A stretch of DNA of 64,000 nucleotides from an uncultured Mucilaginibacter sp. (lineage in GTDB: Bacteria; Bacteroidota; Bacteroidia; Sphingobacteriales; Sphingobacteriaceae): assembly GCA_903866915.1 (NCBI GenBank), contig CAIPPO010000097.1, positions 1 to 64,000 on the forward strand. The letters run 5' to 3'. Numbering within the stretch: position 1 is the first letter of the stretch; every line of letters begins with the position of its first letter. A program made the translations under genes and the position numbers. The notes beneath the pieces were generated by a model. The model saw only the letters and a list, made by a program, of their open reading frames with translations, was not told the origin of the DNA and did no database searches. Positions 1 to 9,714 of the stretch are shown here, piece by piece.

Positions 1-504
1 AACGAAGAAATAGGGTGAAAGCGGAATAATGCCGCCGATAATATAGGAAATGCCGATGGTTAGAGCGCTTTTGGTAGCTCGGTTAGCTTGGGGTTTTTCG
101 AGACCAAGTTCATAGCGCATCATAAAATCGACCCATTTTTCTTTGTCTTTAGCTATTTCTTCGGTTGCTTCGAATTGCAATTTTTCCGATAACCCAAACT
201 CTGCAAACACCTCGCGAACTTCCAGTTTTTCCTGTTCGGGCAGTCGTTCAATCTCGTCATACTCGCGTTTAAGTTCTGAGTCATAGTGGTCTGCCTCCGT
301 TTTTCCGGCCAGGAAACCACCCAGGCCCATAGCAATCGATCCGGCGACTATTTCGGCTATGCCTGCGGTTACCACAATGCCCGAGGATGCTACCGCGCCG
401 CTTAAGCCAGCTGCCAGCGCAAACGGAACGGTTAAGCCGTCGGACATGCCGATAACAATATCCTGTATGGTTTCAGAGCTTTTTAAATGATGTTCGTGAT
501 GCAT
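1..504 (-). CDS. VIT1/CCC1 family transporter, 3' end truncated by the window edge
   Basis: Reverse-strand reading from 504: MHHEHHLKSSETIQDIVIGMSDGLTVPFALAAGLSGAVASSGIVVTAGIAEIVAGSIAMGLGGFLAGKTEADHY..., typical VIT1/CCC1 N-terminus; open at window start so absent from the ORF track. Confidence 0.9.
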   Translation of the reverse strand, partial: MHHEHHLKSSETIQDIVIGMSDGLTVPFALAAGLSGAVASSGIVVTAGIAEIVAGSIAMGLGGFLAGKTEADHYDSELKREYDEIERLPEQEKLEVREVFAEFGLSEKLQFEATEEIAKDKEKWVDFMMRYELGLEKPQANRATKSALTIGISYIIGGIIPLSPYFFV

Positions 505-818
505 AGCGTAAAAATAGCGGATAAAATGATAAATCAGGATCTGATTATTTTTTAAATATTTTTGATCTTCTGCAGAATTTAATCGAAAAAATTATATTTG
601 TGCACCGACTTTATTCATTTTGAAACCTATTGTATCCCTTATCATTCTTTTTTTGTTGCCAATAATACCTGGCGATTGCAAAAACTGGTTTTTTATTGCC
701 AACTATCTAACACCAAATACTGTTAGTGAGGATTCTTATTTCCAAAAAAGAACACATCCGCAACAGGTTGGACTAAGCAATTATTTTCATTAAAACTTAA
801 ACTCTAAAAAATACAGCC

Positions 819-2111
819 ATGAAAAAATTTTACAGCTTATTCTTTCTGATGCTTTCGGTGTCAATATTCGCATCAGCACAAAGCAATTTCAAACCGGGTT
901 ATGTGTTGACTTTAAAAGGTGATACAATCAGAGGGTTCATCGATTACCAGGAGTGGGACGTTACACCATTGACTATCAATTTTAAAAAGGCATTAGCCGA
1001 CAAGTCTTCTATAGTTTATGGGCCTGCCGATATCAGTTATTTCAATATCAATGGCATAGAGGAATATCAAAAATATGTTGGTCCGGTTAGTACCGACCCA
1101 ACTTCGACATACAAAATAGCAACCGGCAGAGATACCACATTTAAAGTGGAAAGTGTTTTTATTAAAGTGCTGCAAAAAGGCGATCGTGTAGCTTTGTATG
1201 AATTTAAAGACGATATCAAAGCAAGGTATTTCCTGTCCGATTCGCCCGGCTTCGAACCTAAAGAATTAGTGTTCAGGGTATACCAGGATCCAAACTGGGC
1301 TACCAATATCAACCCAAATGCTTCTAAAACGATTACTGAATTTACCTACCGGAAACAATTAAGCGCGGCCGCATTGAAGTTTAATGAGTTGAACGACAAA
1401 TTAATATCATTTATTGGAACTGCTGAATATTCGGCTGATAACCTAATAGGTATAGTAGCCAGGATTAACCATTTCAAGAAAGCTCAGCCAAATGAACCGG
1501 GTTATAAGGGGGCGATATTCAACCTATTTGTTGGCGCAGGGGCTTTTTTCAATACAACTAACCCGGGTCAAAGCGGGGGTCTGATAGCTGCCGGGGGCAC
1601 CTCCAATACCTCGGCATTGCCAGTGATATCGGCGGGCATCAACCTGTTTGCCAATCCTGCAACCCGCCAATTGCAATTCAGACTTGAGTTAGGCGATGCT
1701 TCAATAAAATACCAGTCGCTCTTTAATAGCAAAGTGTCACCTTATGTTCCCTTTGAGGTTTCTTATAATGAGAGCGCAATATCAATTTCCCCGCAGGTCA
1801 TTTATAATTTTTACAATACAGATAATTTCAAGGTTTTTTTCGGATTTGGTTTCGTTTACTCCCATTTCAGCTACAGTAATGCTTATTATGGTGGACAGGA
1901 TAGGAGTAATGCCGCTGCTGCTGCTGTAGCGGCCAATTCCCCGTTCATTTTTGAGAGCACAGATAATGCATTTATATTAAGAGCCGGAGTGCAATTTTCA
2001 AAACATTTTATTGTCATAGGGAGCTATCAAACTACATCTAACAATACCAATGGAGGGTATTTCAGTTTAAGTTCTACCGCCACGGCGTTGGGAATAAACT
2101 ACCTTTTTTAA
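819..2111 (+). CDS. Secreted hypothetical protein, probable C-terminal outer-membrane beta-barrel-like region
   Basis: 430 aa ORF with signal peptide (MKKFYSLFFLMLSVSIFASAQ); aromatic/beta-rich C-terminus ending in F. Confidence 0.75.
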   Translation: MKKFYSLFFLMLSVSIFASAQSNFKPGYVLTLKGDTIRGFIDYQEWDVTPLTINFKKALADKSSIVYGPADISYFNINGIEEYQKYVGPVSTDPTSTYKIATGRDTTFKVESVFIKVLQKGDRVALYEFKDDIKARYFLSDSPGFEPKELVFRVYQDPNWATNINPNASKTITEFTYRKQLSAAALKFNELNDKLISFIGTAEYSADNLIGIVARINHFKKAQPNEPGYKGAIFNLFVGAGAFFNTTNPGQSGGLIAAGGTSNTSALPVISAGINLFANPATRQLQFRLELGDASIKYQSLFNSKVSPYVPFEVSYNESAISISPQVIYNFYNTDNFKVFFGFGFVYSHFSYSNAYYGGQDRSNAAAAAVAANSPFIFESTDNAFILRAGVQFSKHFIVIGSYQTTSNNTNGGYFSLSSTATALGINYLF

Positions 2112-2245
2112 ACTAATTTCAAATAACTAAATATTTAACCTAACCCTTATTTTTATGAAACTATTATTAAAAACCACCGTGTTTTTTTGTGTTCTGCCTG
2201 TTTTATACCGTGCAGGAGTTAATTTTTTGCTGGGGACTCGCTGAT

Positions 2246-4192
2246 TTACCTTTTCACCAACACCCATCCTGAAAAAGGTGGCTGCCCGTTTTTCAGGTCG
2301 ATAACGTAATAGTAAGTGCCAGGCGGTACCTGTTTGCCGTTGCAGGTACCGTCCCATGGTTTTGGATAGCCTATGCTTTTAAATATTTGTTGCCCGTCGC
2401 GTGTATATATTGTCGTCAGGCTTTGCGGGTAGCTAACCAGTGCATCGATGGTCCAATAATCGTTTATGCCATCGCCATTCGGCGTGAAAGTATTGGGGAT
2501 GGTGATTTTTTGATAAACCCTGATATTGACCGAGCTGGTCGATAGCCCGCAGTTTTGCGACTGCGCTGAAAGCGTGTAGGTGATATCGTGTGGCGGTGTT
2601 GCTACAGGTGTTAACGAGTTGGGATCACTTAGATAGGTTGTAGGTGACCAGGAGAAACTGGTAATATTATCCCCGCTAATTGTGCCATCCAGTTTTGTTG
2701 ATTGCCCTGCAACTAATATTTTATCTGGCCCGGCTTTGGCTAACGGATTATTATAAACGGTAACAATTACCGATTTGCTATTATCAAAACAAGCATCATT
2801 GCTTATTTTAACCGAATAAGTGGTGGTTTGGGCCGGGGATGCTATCGGATTGGGAATGTTATCGTGGTCGAGGCCAGCGGAAGGCGTCCATTGGTAAAAA
2901 AGTCCACCGGATGCGTGTAATTGCGTGGTGCTTCCGGCACAAATTGCGGTATTGCTGCTGATGGTTGCTAAAATCTTGGGTTCAACAATTAAAATAGTTT
3001 GTACCGGTGCTGCAACGCAACCTTTATCGGAAGTAGCAATTACGGTATAAGTACCTGCCGTTTGATTACTTGCCGTAATAACCAGCGGATTTTGACTGGT
3101 AAACACCAGCCCGGGGCCGCTCCATTTATAGCTTGCGCCCCCGGTCGCTGTTAGCGTCAGCACGTCACCATAACAAAGTGTCTGCGATGCAGGTAAAGAA
3201 ACAACCGGTTTAGGGTTTACCCGGATCGTTAACGGACTCGAGCTTACAAAACATGAGGGTGCATTAATATTGGTGCCCTCACCTACCGAAAGACGATACT
3301 GGTAAGTGCCTGGGTTAGCATTCGGTAGGTTAACACTATAATTTGCTGCGGTTTGCCCGGCGATATTGGTCCACCCTGCATTGTTTATATTGCTCTGCCA
3401 TTGCAACGAAGGACTAACGTAGCCTGCACCTATGCTCGATGTTAGTGTATAATTAATATTGGTCCCCTCGCAAATGTTTTGGTCGCCATTAGCAGCCAGG
3501 CTGCCAAATCCGGTTTGTACAATTGGGCCGCAGGCACGAAAAGCGATGTCGTCCAATATCAGATCGTTGCCATTGCCGCCCGGTGCATTGTTGGTCATGG
3601 TGACAATCACATCGGCGACGTTTGCAGGTGTTGTAAAATAAGTACCGTATTTGGTCCAGGTCGGATCGGCAGTAGGTAAAATCTTGCCTGTCTGAATCGT
3701 TTTTAAAACGGTTCCATCACTTGACTGAATAGTAAATGTTATATCAGGCTTGCTGTAATTGGATGCAAGCGATGCCAGAGTGCCGAGGTTCATGATATAG
3801 GACGAAAACTCGTAAGTAGTATTGGGGCATAAGCCATTGGCCGTCTGAGTGAAAAATACGCTGGGTTGTACATTTGCATTGATCACCATCATATAGCCAT
3901 TAGGGTTGCCGGTATGATCGCCTGTAACAATATGCCAATCACTATGACAGGCCTGGTTAATATTTACTGCGTTTTCAATGGTGTAAAAACCGTCATTCGG
4001 GCATGCATCGGTGGTATATTGCATGGTAGTAACACCCGGAGGCAGCTGAGGCCCGGGATTTGTAGCGCCCGAACCAAAAGTCTGATAAATAACCGGATCG
4101 CCCAGACTGCCGGAACAGGTCTGTGCTTTTGATTCCTGGGTGAGGGCAAACAAAACAATCAATAAAATCAACTTAATGATCCGGGATTTCAT
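2246..4192 (-). CDS. Secreted protein with Ig-like repeats and a T9SS type B (gliding motility-associated) C-terminal sorting domain
   Basis: Signal peptide; C-terminus IPNTFTPNGDGINDYWTIDALVSYPQSLTTIYTRDGQQIFKSIGYPKPWDGTCNGKQVPPGTYYYVIDL...GWVLVKR matches CHU_C/type B sorting domain. Confidence 0.9.
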   Translation of the reverse strand: MKSRIIKLILLIVLFALTQESKAQTCSGSLGDPVIYQTFGSGATNPGPQLPPGVTTMQYTTDACPNDGFYTIENAVNINQACHSDWHIVTGDHTGNPNGYMMVINANVQPSVFFTQTANGLCPNTTYEFSSYIMNLGTLASLASNYSKPDITFTIQSSDGTVLKTIQTGKILPTADPTWTKYGTYFTTPANVADVIVTMTNNAPGGNGNDLILDDIAFRACGPIVQTGFGSLAANGDQNICEGTNINYTLTSSIGAGYVSPSLQWQSNINNAGWTNIAGQTAANYSVNLPNANPGTYQYRLSVGEGTNINAPSCFVSSSPLTIRVNPKPVVSLPASQTLCYGDVLTLTATGGASYKWSGPGLVFTSQNPLVITASNQTAGTYTVIATSDKGCVAAPVQTILIVEPKILATISSNTAICAGSTTQLHASGGLFYQWTPSAGLDHDNIPNPIASPAQTTTYSVKISNDACFDNSKSVIVTVYNNPLAKAGPDKILVAGQSTKLDGTISGDNITSFSWSPTTYLSDPNSLTPVATPPHDITYTLSAQSQNCGLSTSSVNIRVYQKITIPNTFTPNGDGINDYWTIDALVSYPQSLTTIYTRDGQQIFKSIGYPKPWDGTCNGKQVPPGTYYYVIDLKNGQPPFSGWVLVKR

Positions 4193-4361
4193 CGCTAATT
4201 TAGGTGCAAAAAAATTGCATGGATGTCAAAAATAATGTTTTAGTTGTAATTCAGGCTTCATTTGCAAAATCTTTGCCAAATCGGCTATATTTGAGAGCTT
4301 GCCGCATTTGTCCCCTGTATTTGCTCGATTTAAGCTAATTTTAAATGTTTCGTTATCAACT

Positions 4362-6440
4362 ATGGTTAAAGTTTACTTTTCGTTGCTTTTTATATTTTTC
4401 GTCAATTGTGTATTTGGGCAAAAAGCTCCCGATACGCTAAAAAAGGACACAATAAAGCACCTGAAAGAAGCTGTCGTTTCGGGATACCTTTCAGATCAGC
4501 CAGTGATAAGTGTACCTGCTTCGGTAAGTATTTTAAGCCCGGAGCAATTAAGATTGCAGCCCGGCGCCTCGCTGGTGCCGGCTTTGAATACGGTGCCCGG
4601 CGTACGGATGGAAGAGCGGTCACCCGGCAGCTACCGCTTATCGATCAGGGGGAGTTTGCTTCGTTCGCCATTTGGTGTGCGTGATGTAAAGATCTATTTC
4701 GACGAATTGCCGCTGACTGATGCTGGTGGCAATACCTACCTTAACGCCATTGACGTAAGCAGCGTAAAAGGACTGGAAATATTAAAAGGACCTGACGGTA
4801 GCTTATTTGGCGCCAATTCAGGTGGTGTAGTTTTGATACATCCAGCCGATAGAAACAATGAAAGTAACTACCAGTCTTTTGGGATAAGCGGTGGTTCTTA
4901 CGGGCTTTTTCATCAAACAGCCGCTTTGCAGAACCATACTTCGAACAACCAGTTTACCCTGAATGAGGCCTATCAAACATCGGCAGGGTATCGCCAAAAC
5001 AGCAATATGGATCGTACTTATCTGCAGGCGGTTGATCAGCTATCTGTCTCGCAAAAAGACCGGCTAAAATTTATAGGCTTATATTCCAACCTGAATTACG
5101 AAACACCGGGGGGATTAACCCTGGCGCAATTCAACGTAAACCCGCAATTAGCCAGACTCGCAACAAAAACGCTCCCGGGTGCTATCCGGCAAAAGGCAGG
5201 TATCGGGCAAAAGTTGCTTTACGGTGGTGCAGTTAATGAATGGCAGCTGACGGACCAGATCAGAAACGTTACTTCGTTGTTTGGCACCTATGTTGATTTT
5301 GCTAATCCATTTATTACAACCTATAATCAGCGTTATGAGGGTACTTACGGCTTGAGAAGCTATTTTGAATGGAGCGGTAAGGCTACGGCACAATTCAGTC
5401 AGAAAGTTGATGCCGGATTAGAATGGCAACAAACCAATTCGGATATAAACGCGTACGGGAATAGAAGTGGTGTACGCGATACGGCACAAGCTCTGGATCA
5501 GATACATACCAATCAGCATTTCTTTTTTGTAAGATACCAGGCCGATATCAACAGGCGCTGGCACCTGGAGGCAGCCACCAGTTTAAACTTCTATGGCTAC
5601 AATTTCAGGAACTTGTATCCTAATAATGAGACTAATTTTACGCAGCGGCATTTTACCCCGCAGCTGATGCCCCGGTTGGCGGTTTCGTATCAGATCAATA
5701 ACGATTTTGTATGGAGGACATCAGTTAGTCGCGGCTACTCTACGCCTACCACAACCGAGATACGCCCTACCGACCAATTGATCAACAATAATTTACAGGC
5801 AGAAGATGGTATCAATTATGAAACCGGGTTCAGGCTGCGCAATGTAGATGAAAGTGCGTTTCTGGATGTTTCGGTGTTTTATTACGACCTGCATAATGCT
5901 ATTTTGCCGCAACAGAACAGTAATGGCTCCACTTATTATATCAATGCCGGGGATACCCATCAGCCAGGCTTCGAATTGTATTTTACCGATTGGCTGATCA
6001 GGAGAAATCAGGCTGATTTTATTCGCGGATTACAGGTAAATGGTTCGGTTACGCTGGATCATTTTACCTTTGCCAATTACGTTGAAGCCCCAAATAACTA
6101 TTCGGGTAAAATGTTGACCGGGGTGCCTGAGCAGGTTGTGGCAGCGAGTACCCGGGTTAATTTCCCTAAAAATATCTATTTCTTCGCCCAATATAATTAT
6201 ACCTCCAAACTGCCGCTTAATGATGCAAACTCTGCCTTTGCCGGGGCTTATCACCTGGTACAGTTAAAAGCAGGATGGGATATTGTTTCGCATAAAACAC
6301 GCTTTGGTATTTTTGCAGGCGTTGATAACCTCCTTAACCAGGAATACAGCCTCGGCGACGATTTGAATGCGGTTGGCGGGCGTTACTATAATGCTGCCGC
6401 TCCGCGAAACTATTATGCGGGTATTAACGTTCAGTTTTAA
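4362..6440 (+). CDS. TonB-dependent outer-membrane receptor
   Basis: Plug and barrel features (LKEAVVSGYLSDQPVISVPASVSIL..., LKGPDGSLFGANSGGVV..., C-terminal NYYAGINVQF). Start moved from 4299 to the internal Met with signal peptide, downstream of TATATTTG near 4285. Confidence 0.9.
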   Translation: MVKVYFSLLFIFFVNCVFGQKAPDTLKKDTIKHLKEAVVSGYLSDQPVISVPASVSILSPEQLRLQPGASLVPALNTVPGVRMEERSPGSYRLSIRGSLLRSPFGVRDVKIYFDELPLTDAGGNTYLNAIDVSSVKGLEILKGPDGSLFGANSGGVVLIHPADRNNESNYQSFGISGGSYGLFHQTAALQNHTSNNQFTLNEAYQTSAGYRQNSNMDRTYLQAVDQLSVSQKDRLKFIGLYSNLNYETPGGLTLAQFNVNPQLARLATKTLPGAIRQKAGIGQKLLYGGAVNEWQLTDQIRNVTSLFGTYVDFANPFITTYNQRYEGTYGLRSYFEWSGKATAQFSQKVDAGLEWQQTNSDINAYGNRSGVRDTAQALDQIHTNQHFFFVRYQADINRRWHLEAATSLNFYGYNFRNLYPNNETNFTQRHFTPQLMPRLAVSYQINNDFVWRTSVSRGYSTPTTTEIRPTDQLINNNLQAEDGINYETGFRLRNVDESAFLDVSVFYYDLHNAILPQQNSNGSTYYINAGDTHQPGFELYFTDWLIRRNQADFIRGLQVNGSVTLDHFTFANYVEAPNNYSGKMLTGVPEQVVAASTRVNFPKNIYFFAQYNYTSKLPLNDANSAFAGAYHLVQLKAGWDIVSHKTRFGIFAGVDNLLNQEYSLGDDLNAVGGRYYNAAAPRNYYAGINVQF

Positions 6441-6465
6441 ACACAACACGCTGCCAATCGCTTTG

Positions 6466-6848
6466 GTTTAACCACAGAGGACTAGGAGGTTTGCACAGCG
6501 TACACAAAGAATATTCTTCTTTTGGGCTCCATCGGAGCCCCCCATTTGTAGCCAGTAATTCGGCGGCGCCCAGAAATTATTATGCGGCATGAATTTAAAC
6601 AAGGCACGCTGCGCGCTTGGGTTTAACCACGAAGAACACGGAGGTTTGCACAGCGTACACAAAGAATATTCTCCTTTTGGGCTCCATCGGAGCCCCCCAT
6701 TTGTAGCCCAAAAAAAAGCAAAAGCATTCCGGCTCCGTAGGTGCCGCCCTTAGCCGTTAGGTAAAATCGAGGTCATCAAAATGGATTTCAACCACCGGGA
6801 CTTTTCTCTGTGAACCGCTGTAATTTCTCTGTGCCCTTTGTGGTTACA
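6466..6848. repeat. REP-like dispersed palindromic repeat: two left arms (TTAACCAC..GGAGGTTTGCACAGCGTACACAAAGAATATTC..GGGCTCCATCGGAGCCCC) and one right arm (CTCTGTG..CTTTGTGGTTA)
   Basis: Copies at ~6466-6556 and ~6626-6712 with 155-bp period; a related element at 48288-48378. Confidence 0.8.
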
Positions 6849-6873
6849 AAAAATTATGCCGGGATTTGGTCAG

Positions 6874-6914
6874 GCAGTAAAGGCGCCCGCAGATGTCCCG
6901 GCGCCTTTATTGCC
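6874..6914. terminator. Candidate bidirectional hairpin terminator between convergent genes
   Basis: Arms GGCAGTAAAGGCGCC / GGCGCCTTTATTGCC. Confidence 0.55.
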
Positions 6915-6919
6915 CTTGG

Positions 6920-9445
6920 TTATTGACTAACTACATCGCTAACGTTGCTGCCCCGCCCTTTGTTGTCGAAGGCCCTGAATTTTATGACGCTCCCCTTCAA
7001 AGTAACAGCTTCTTTATAAATCGGGCTTTTCGAATCGGGATCCTTGCCATTGGTGGTATACCGGATGGTAAGGCCCGGGAATTGTTCGTTCGCATAGTAT
7101 TTGCCGTCTTGTACCATTACACCGGTTTTAGGAACGCGGTAGTTAAAGCCGCCATCGATATAATCAAGTCGCGGTAGTTCCCGTTTACCCAATACGTTCA
7201 GGAATTTGACCCATGCCACCTGGTACAGCGAATCACTGATAGCAGGCTTAGCCTCAGTTGCCCATTGCGGGTCCTGGGCCCAGGCACGTTCGGCGAAGCC
7301 GAGTAGCCGGGGTAATAGCATGTATTCAAGCCGTTCGTTGGTTTTGATGTTTTCGCCCCATAATGCCGATTGCAGGCCGATGATATTGGTTTTTCCGTAA
7401 TCGGTCAGGCGCTGTTTGCCGGTAAATATTTTGCGGTCAATAGGCAGTCCGTCACGGTCGACCTTTGAGTTTTTGAAATAATCAAAAGGGATGAAGGAAA
7501 AGAACTTATCGATATCGCTAAACGCGCCCCAATAGTAACCCGGCTCATCAAATGATTTGTAATGAGCCATATCGAGGTAGAAGTTAGTTACCGGCGATAA
7601 TACCACATGGTAGCCACCATTCGCAAGTTTATAGGCCAGATCTTCGTTACCATCACCCAGGGTATTGTTCCATACTTCGGCTTGCCAGTGCTCGGGTGCA
7701 AAATCAGGGTTGGGCAGGTAAACTGGTTCGCCATCAACTTTGGTGCGACGGAGCGGTGCTTCCTCCCAGCCGGCCAGTTTCAGTCCCCTGGCTTTCAGGA
7801 TATCATCAACGCGACCATAAAAGTAATACCACATATCACCGGGTCCCTGAATTTCAGGATGCTTAGCTTTGAAAGCCAGGTAGGAGGGGGATTTTTCCCA
7901 AACGCCACGCGGTACTTCGTCGCCGCCAAAATGGATGGTGGTCAAAGGCACACCGGCTTGTTTGTAAATGGCTTGTATTGCATCAACCACTGTCGCAACA
8001 AAATTATAGGTCGATGGGAGTGATACGTCAATAACATTATCCGTCCAGGCCTGTGCAGAGCTGTAAACCGATTGGTCGTTCGGGTCAGAAAGCAGGTATT
8101 TTTCAGCCTCTTCCTTTTTGCCTTCGGCCAGCAGGCGATTGTAACGCGCGAACATGGCTTTTACCGCAGCCCGTGCATGACCTGGGGTTTCGATCTCCGG
8201 CAGCACGGTAATATGCCTGGCCTGGGCGTATTTTAAAATTTCAATATAATCAGCTACCGAATAAAAACCGGTGCCATGCGTATTACTTTCATCGCCGCCG
8301 GAACCATGTGAGGCAGGGAGGCTGTTTTTACTATCGATACTATGACTGCGTTTGGCGCCAAAAGAGGTTAGCTCCGGTAATGCAGGGATCTCCAGTCGCC
8401 AGCCTTCATCTTCTGTCAAATGCAAGTGGAAAACGTTGAGTTTATACAGCGCCATCACATCCAAAATGCGCAACACTTCTTCTTTTGAATGGAAATTACG
8501 ACCTACATCCAGCATAAAGGCACGATACGCAAATCGTGGCTCGTCTTTGATCTCGACGCAGGGAATTAGGATTTCTTTTGAAAGACGCGAATAATTTACG
8601 GGAGAAATCAGGCTCGTCAAAGACTGAATACCATAAAAAATACCTGTATTTGCTGTAGCTGATATTGTGATATTATTTGATGTTACGATCAATTCATAGC
8701 CTTCTGCACCTAATCCATCTTTATATCTTAGGTTGATTGATGTAGCTGGTGTCTTGGATTTTGTTTCTGTTATTTCAGGTAAATTTTTGATGCTATTCAA
8801 TTCAACTGCAAATTGCGGGTCAGCATTAAATTTTACGTTGGAGGTATATTTAAAATATCCCCCAGTTTCCTTATAACTCACCGGTGTAGGAAATACTTTG
8901 GTCAATTGCTCTTCAGGTATTTCGGTGATGTTTTTATTTTGATCATAGATGATGGCGGGAGTGATCAGTCCCTTGTAAGTCGGACTAAAAGGTTTTACAC
9001 TAAATTCACCCAGGTTATGGCCCTTGCCTGGTTCTTCGTCCCAAACCAGGTAAAAACCTTCGGGGCCGTCGGTGATATTGATCACCTGATCCTCGCCTAC
9101 AAATTCAATGCGTTCTGATTGTCCCGGTTTAATATCGGTAAAACCGGTAGTGGGGGTAAGGCTAAACAGGTCGCCATTCACAAAATTGATCTCGGCATTG
9201 TTGGTGGGACTTTGTTTCACAAAACTCCTTGCGCTGTTAAAATACAATTTCCAACCCGATGCAGGCAAACTGGTTTTGCCATGGTTGGTGAGCGTTAAAG
9301 CATTAAGCGATTGCCCGGCTTTGGGTGCATCGTTTTTGATGGGTTCCCAGGTGATGCTCAGGTCGTGGGGGTTAAAATTGGGCACTGACGCATAAATGCC
9401 GGTGCTGATGCAAATGAACAACAATAGAGATAATAGATGGCGCAT
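6920..9445 (-). CDS. Beta-N-acetylhexosaminidase, GH20 family
   Basis: FHLHLTEDEGWRLEIPALPELTSFGAKR..., HFGGDEVPRGVWEKSP, ALWGENIKTNERLEYMLLPRLLGFAERAWA. Confidence 0.95.
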   Translation of the reverse strand: MRHLLSLLLFICISTGIYASVPNFNPHDLSITWEPIKNDAPKAGQSLNALTLTNHGKTSLPASGWKLYFNSARSFVKQSPTNNAEINFVNGDLFSLTPTTGFTDIKPGQSERIEFVGEDQVINITDGPEGFYLVWDEEPGKGHNLGEFSVKPFSPTYKGLITPAIIYDQNKNITEIPEEQLTKVFPTPVSYKETGGYFKYTSNVKFNADPQFAVELNSIKNLPEITETKSKTPATSINLRYKDGLGAEGYELIVTSNNITISATANTGIFYGIQSLTSLISPVNYSRLSKEILIPCVEIKDEPRFAYRAFMLDVGRNFHSKEEVLRILDVMALYKLNVFHLHLTEDEGWRLEIPALPELTSFGAKRSHSIDSKNSLPASHGSGGDESNTHGTGFYSVADYIEILKYAQARHITVLPEIETPGHARAAVKAMFARYNRLLAEGKKEEAEKYLLSDPNDQSVYSSAQAWTDNVIDVSLPSTYNFVATVVDAIQAIYKQAGVPLTTIHFGGDEVPRGVWEKSPSYLAFKAKHPEIQGPGDMWYYFYGRVDDILKARGLKLAGWEEAPLRRTKVDGEPVYLPNPDFAPEHWQAEVWNNTLGDGNEDLAYKLANGGYHVVLSPVTNFYLDMAHYKSFDEPGYYWGAFSDIDKFFSFIPFDYFKNSKVDRDGLPIDRKIFTGKQRLTDYGKTNIIGLQSALWGENIKTNERLEYMLLPRLLGFAERAWAQDPQWATEAKPAISDSLYQVAWVKFLNVLGKRELPRLDYIDGGFNYRVPKTGVMVQDGKYYANEQFPGLTIRYTTNGKDPDSKSPIYKEAVTLKGSVIKFRAFDNKGRGSNVSDVVSQ

Positions 9446-9479
9446 TGAATTAGAAGTTTAAAATGCAGTTCCAAATACT

Positions 9480-9510
9480 GACTTACGAAGTTTTAAAAAC
9501 TTCGTAAGTC
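9480..9510. repeat. Palindromic element GACTTACGAAGTTTTAAAAACTTCGTAAGTC
   Basis: Near-perfect inverted repeat; sister copy at 54923-54957. Confidence 0.85.
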
Positions 9511-9585
9511 TTCAGAACGAAACACTCAGTTTGAATCGTAAATATAAACTTTTTTAAAAATTTTAAAAAGTTTTTTGGATGGCTG

Positions 9586-9710
9586 GCGAATTTTGTTGGA
9601 ATCAGAATATTCGGAATTTTAGAATGAACAGAATTCTGATTTAATAATATTGTCTCAATCATCTTGTAAATTCTTCAATTCCGAATATTCTGATTCAGAA
9701 ATTATTCGCC
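9586..9710. repeat. MITE/REP-like inverted-repeat element ending in GGCGAAT...ATTCGCC
   Basis: GGCGAATTTTGTTGGAATCAGAATATTCGGAATT / AATTCCGAATATTCTGATTCAGAAATTATTCGCC inverted arms. Confidence 0.75.
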
Positions 9711-9714
9711 TTTC

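Noticed and set aside
4362-9445. TonB receptor plus GH20 as a chitin/glycan PUL
   Set aside because: Genes are convergent, separated by repeats and a terminator; no SusD partner.
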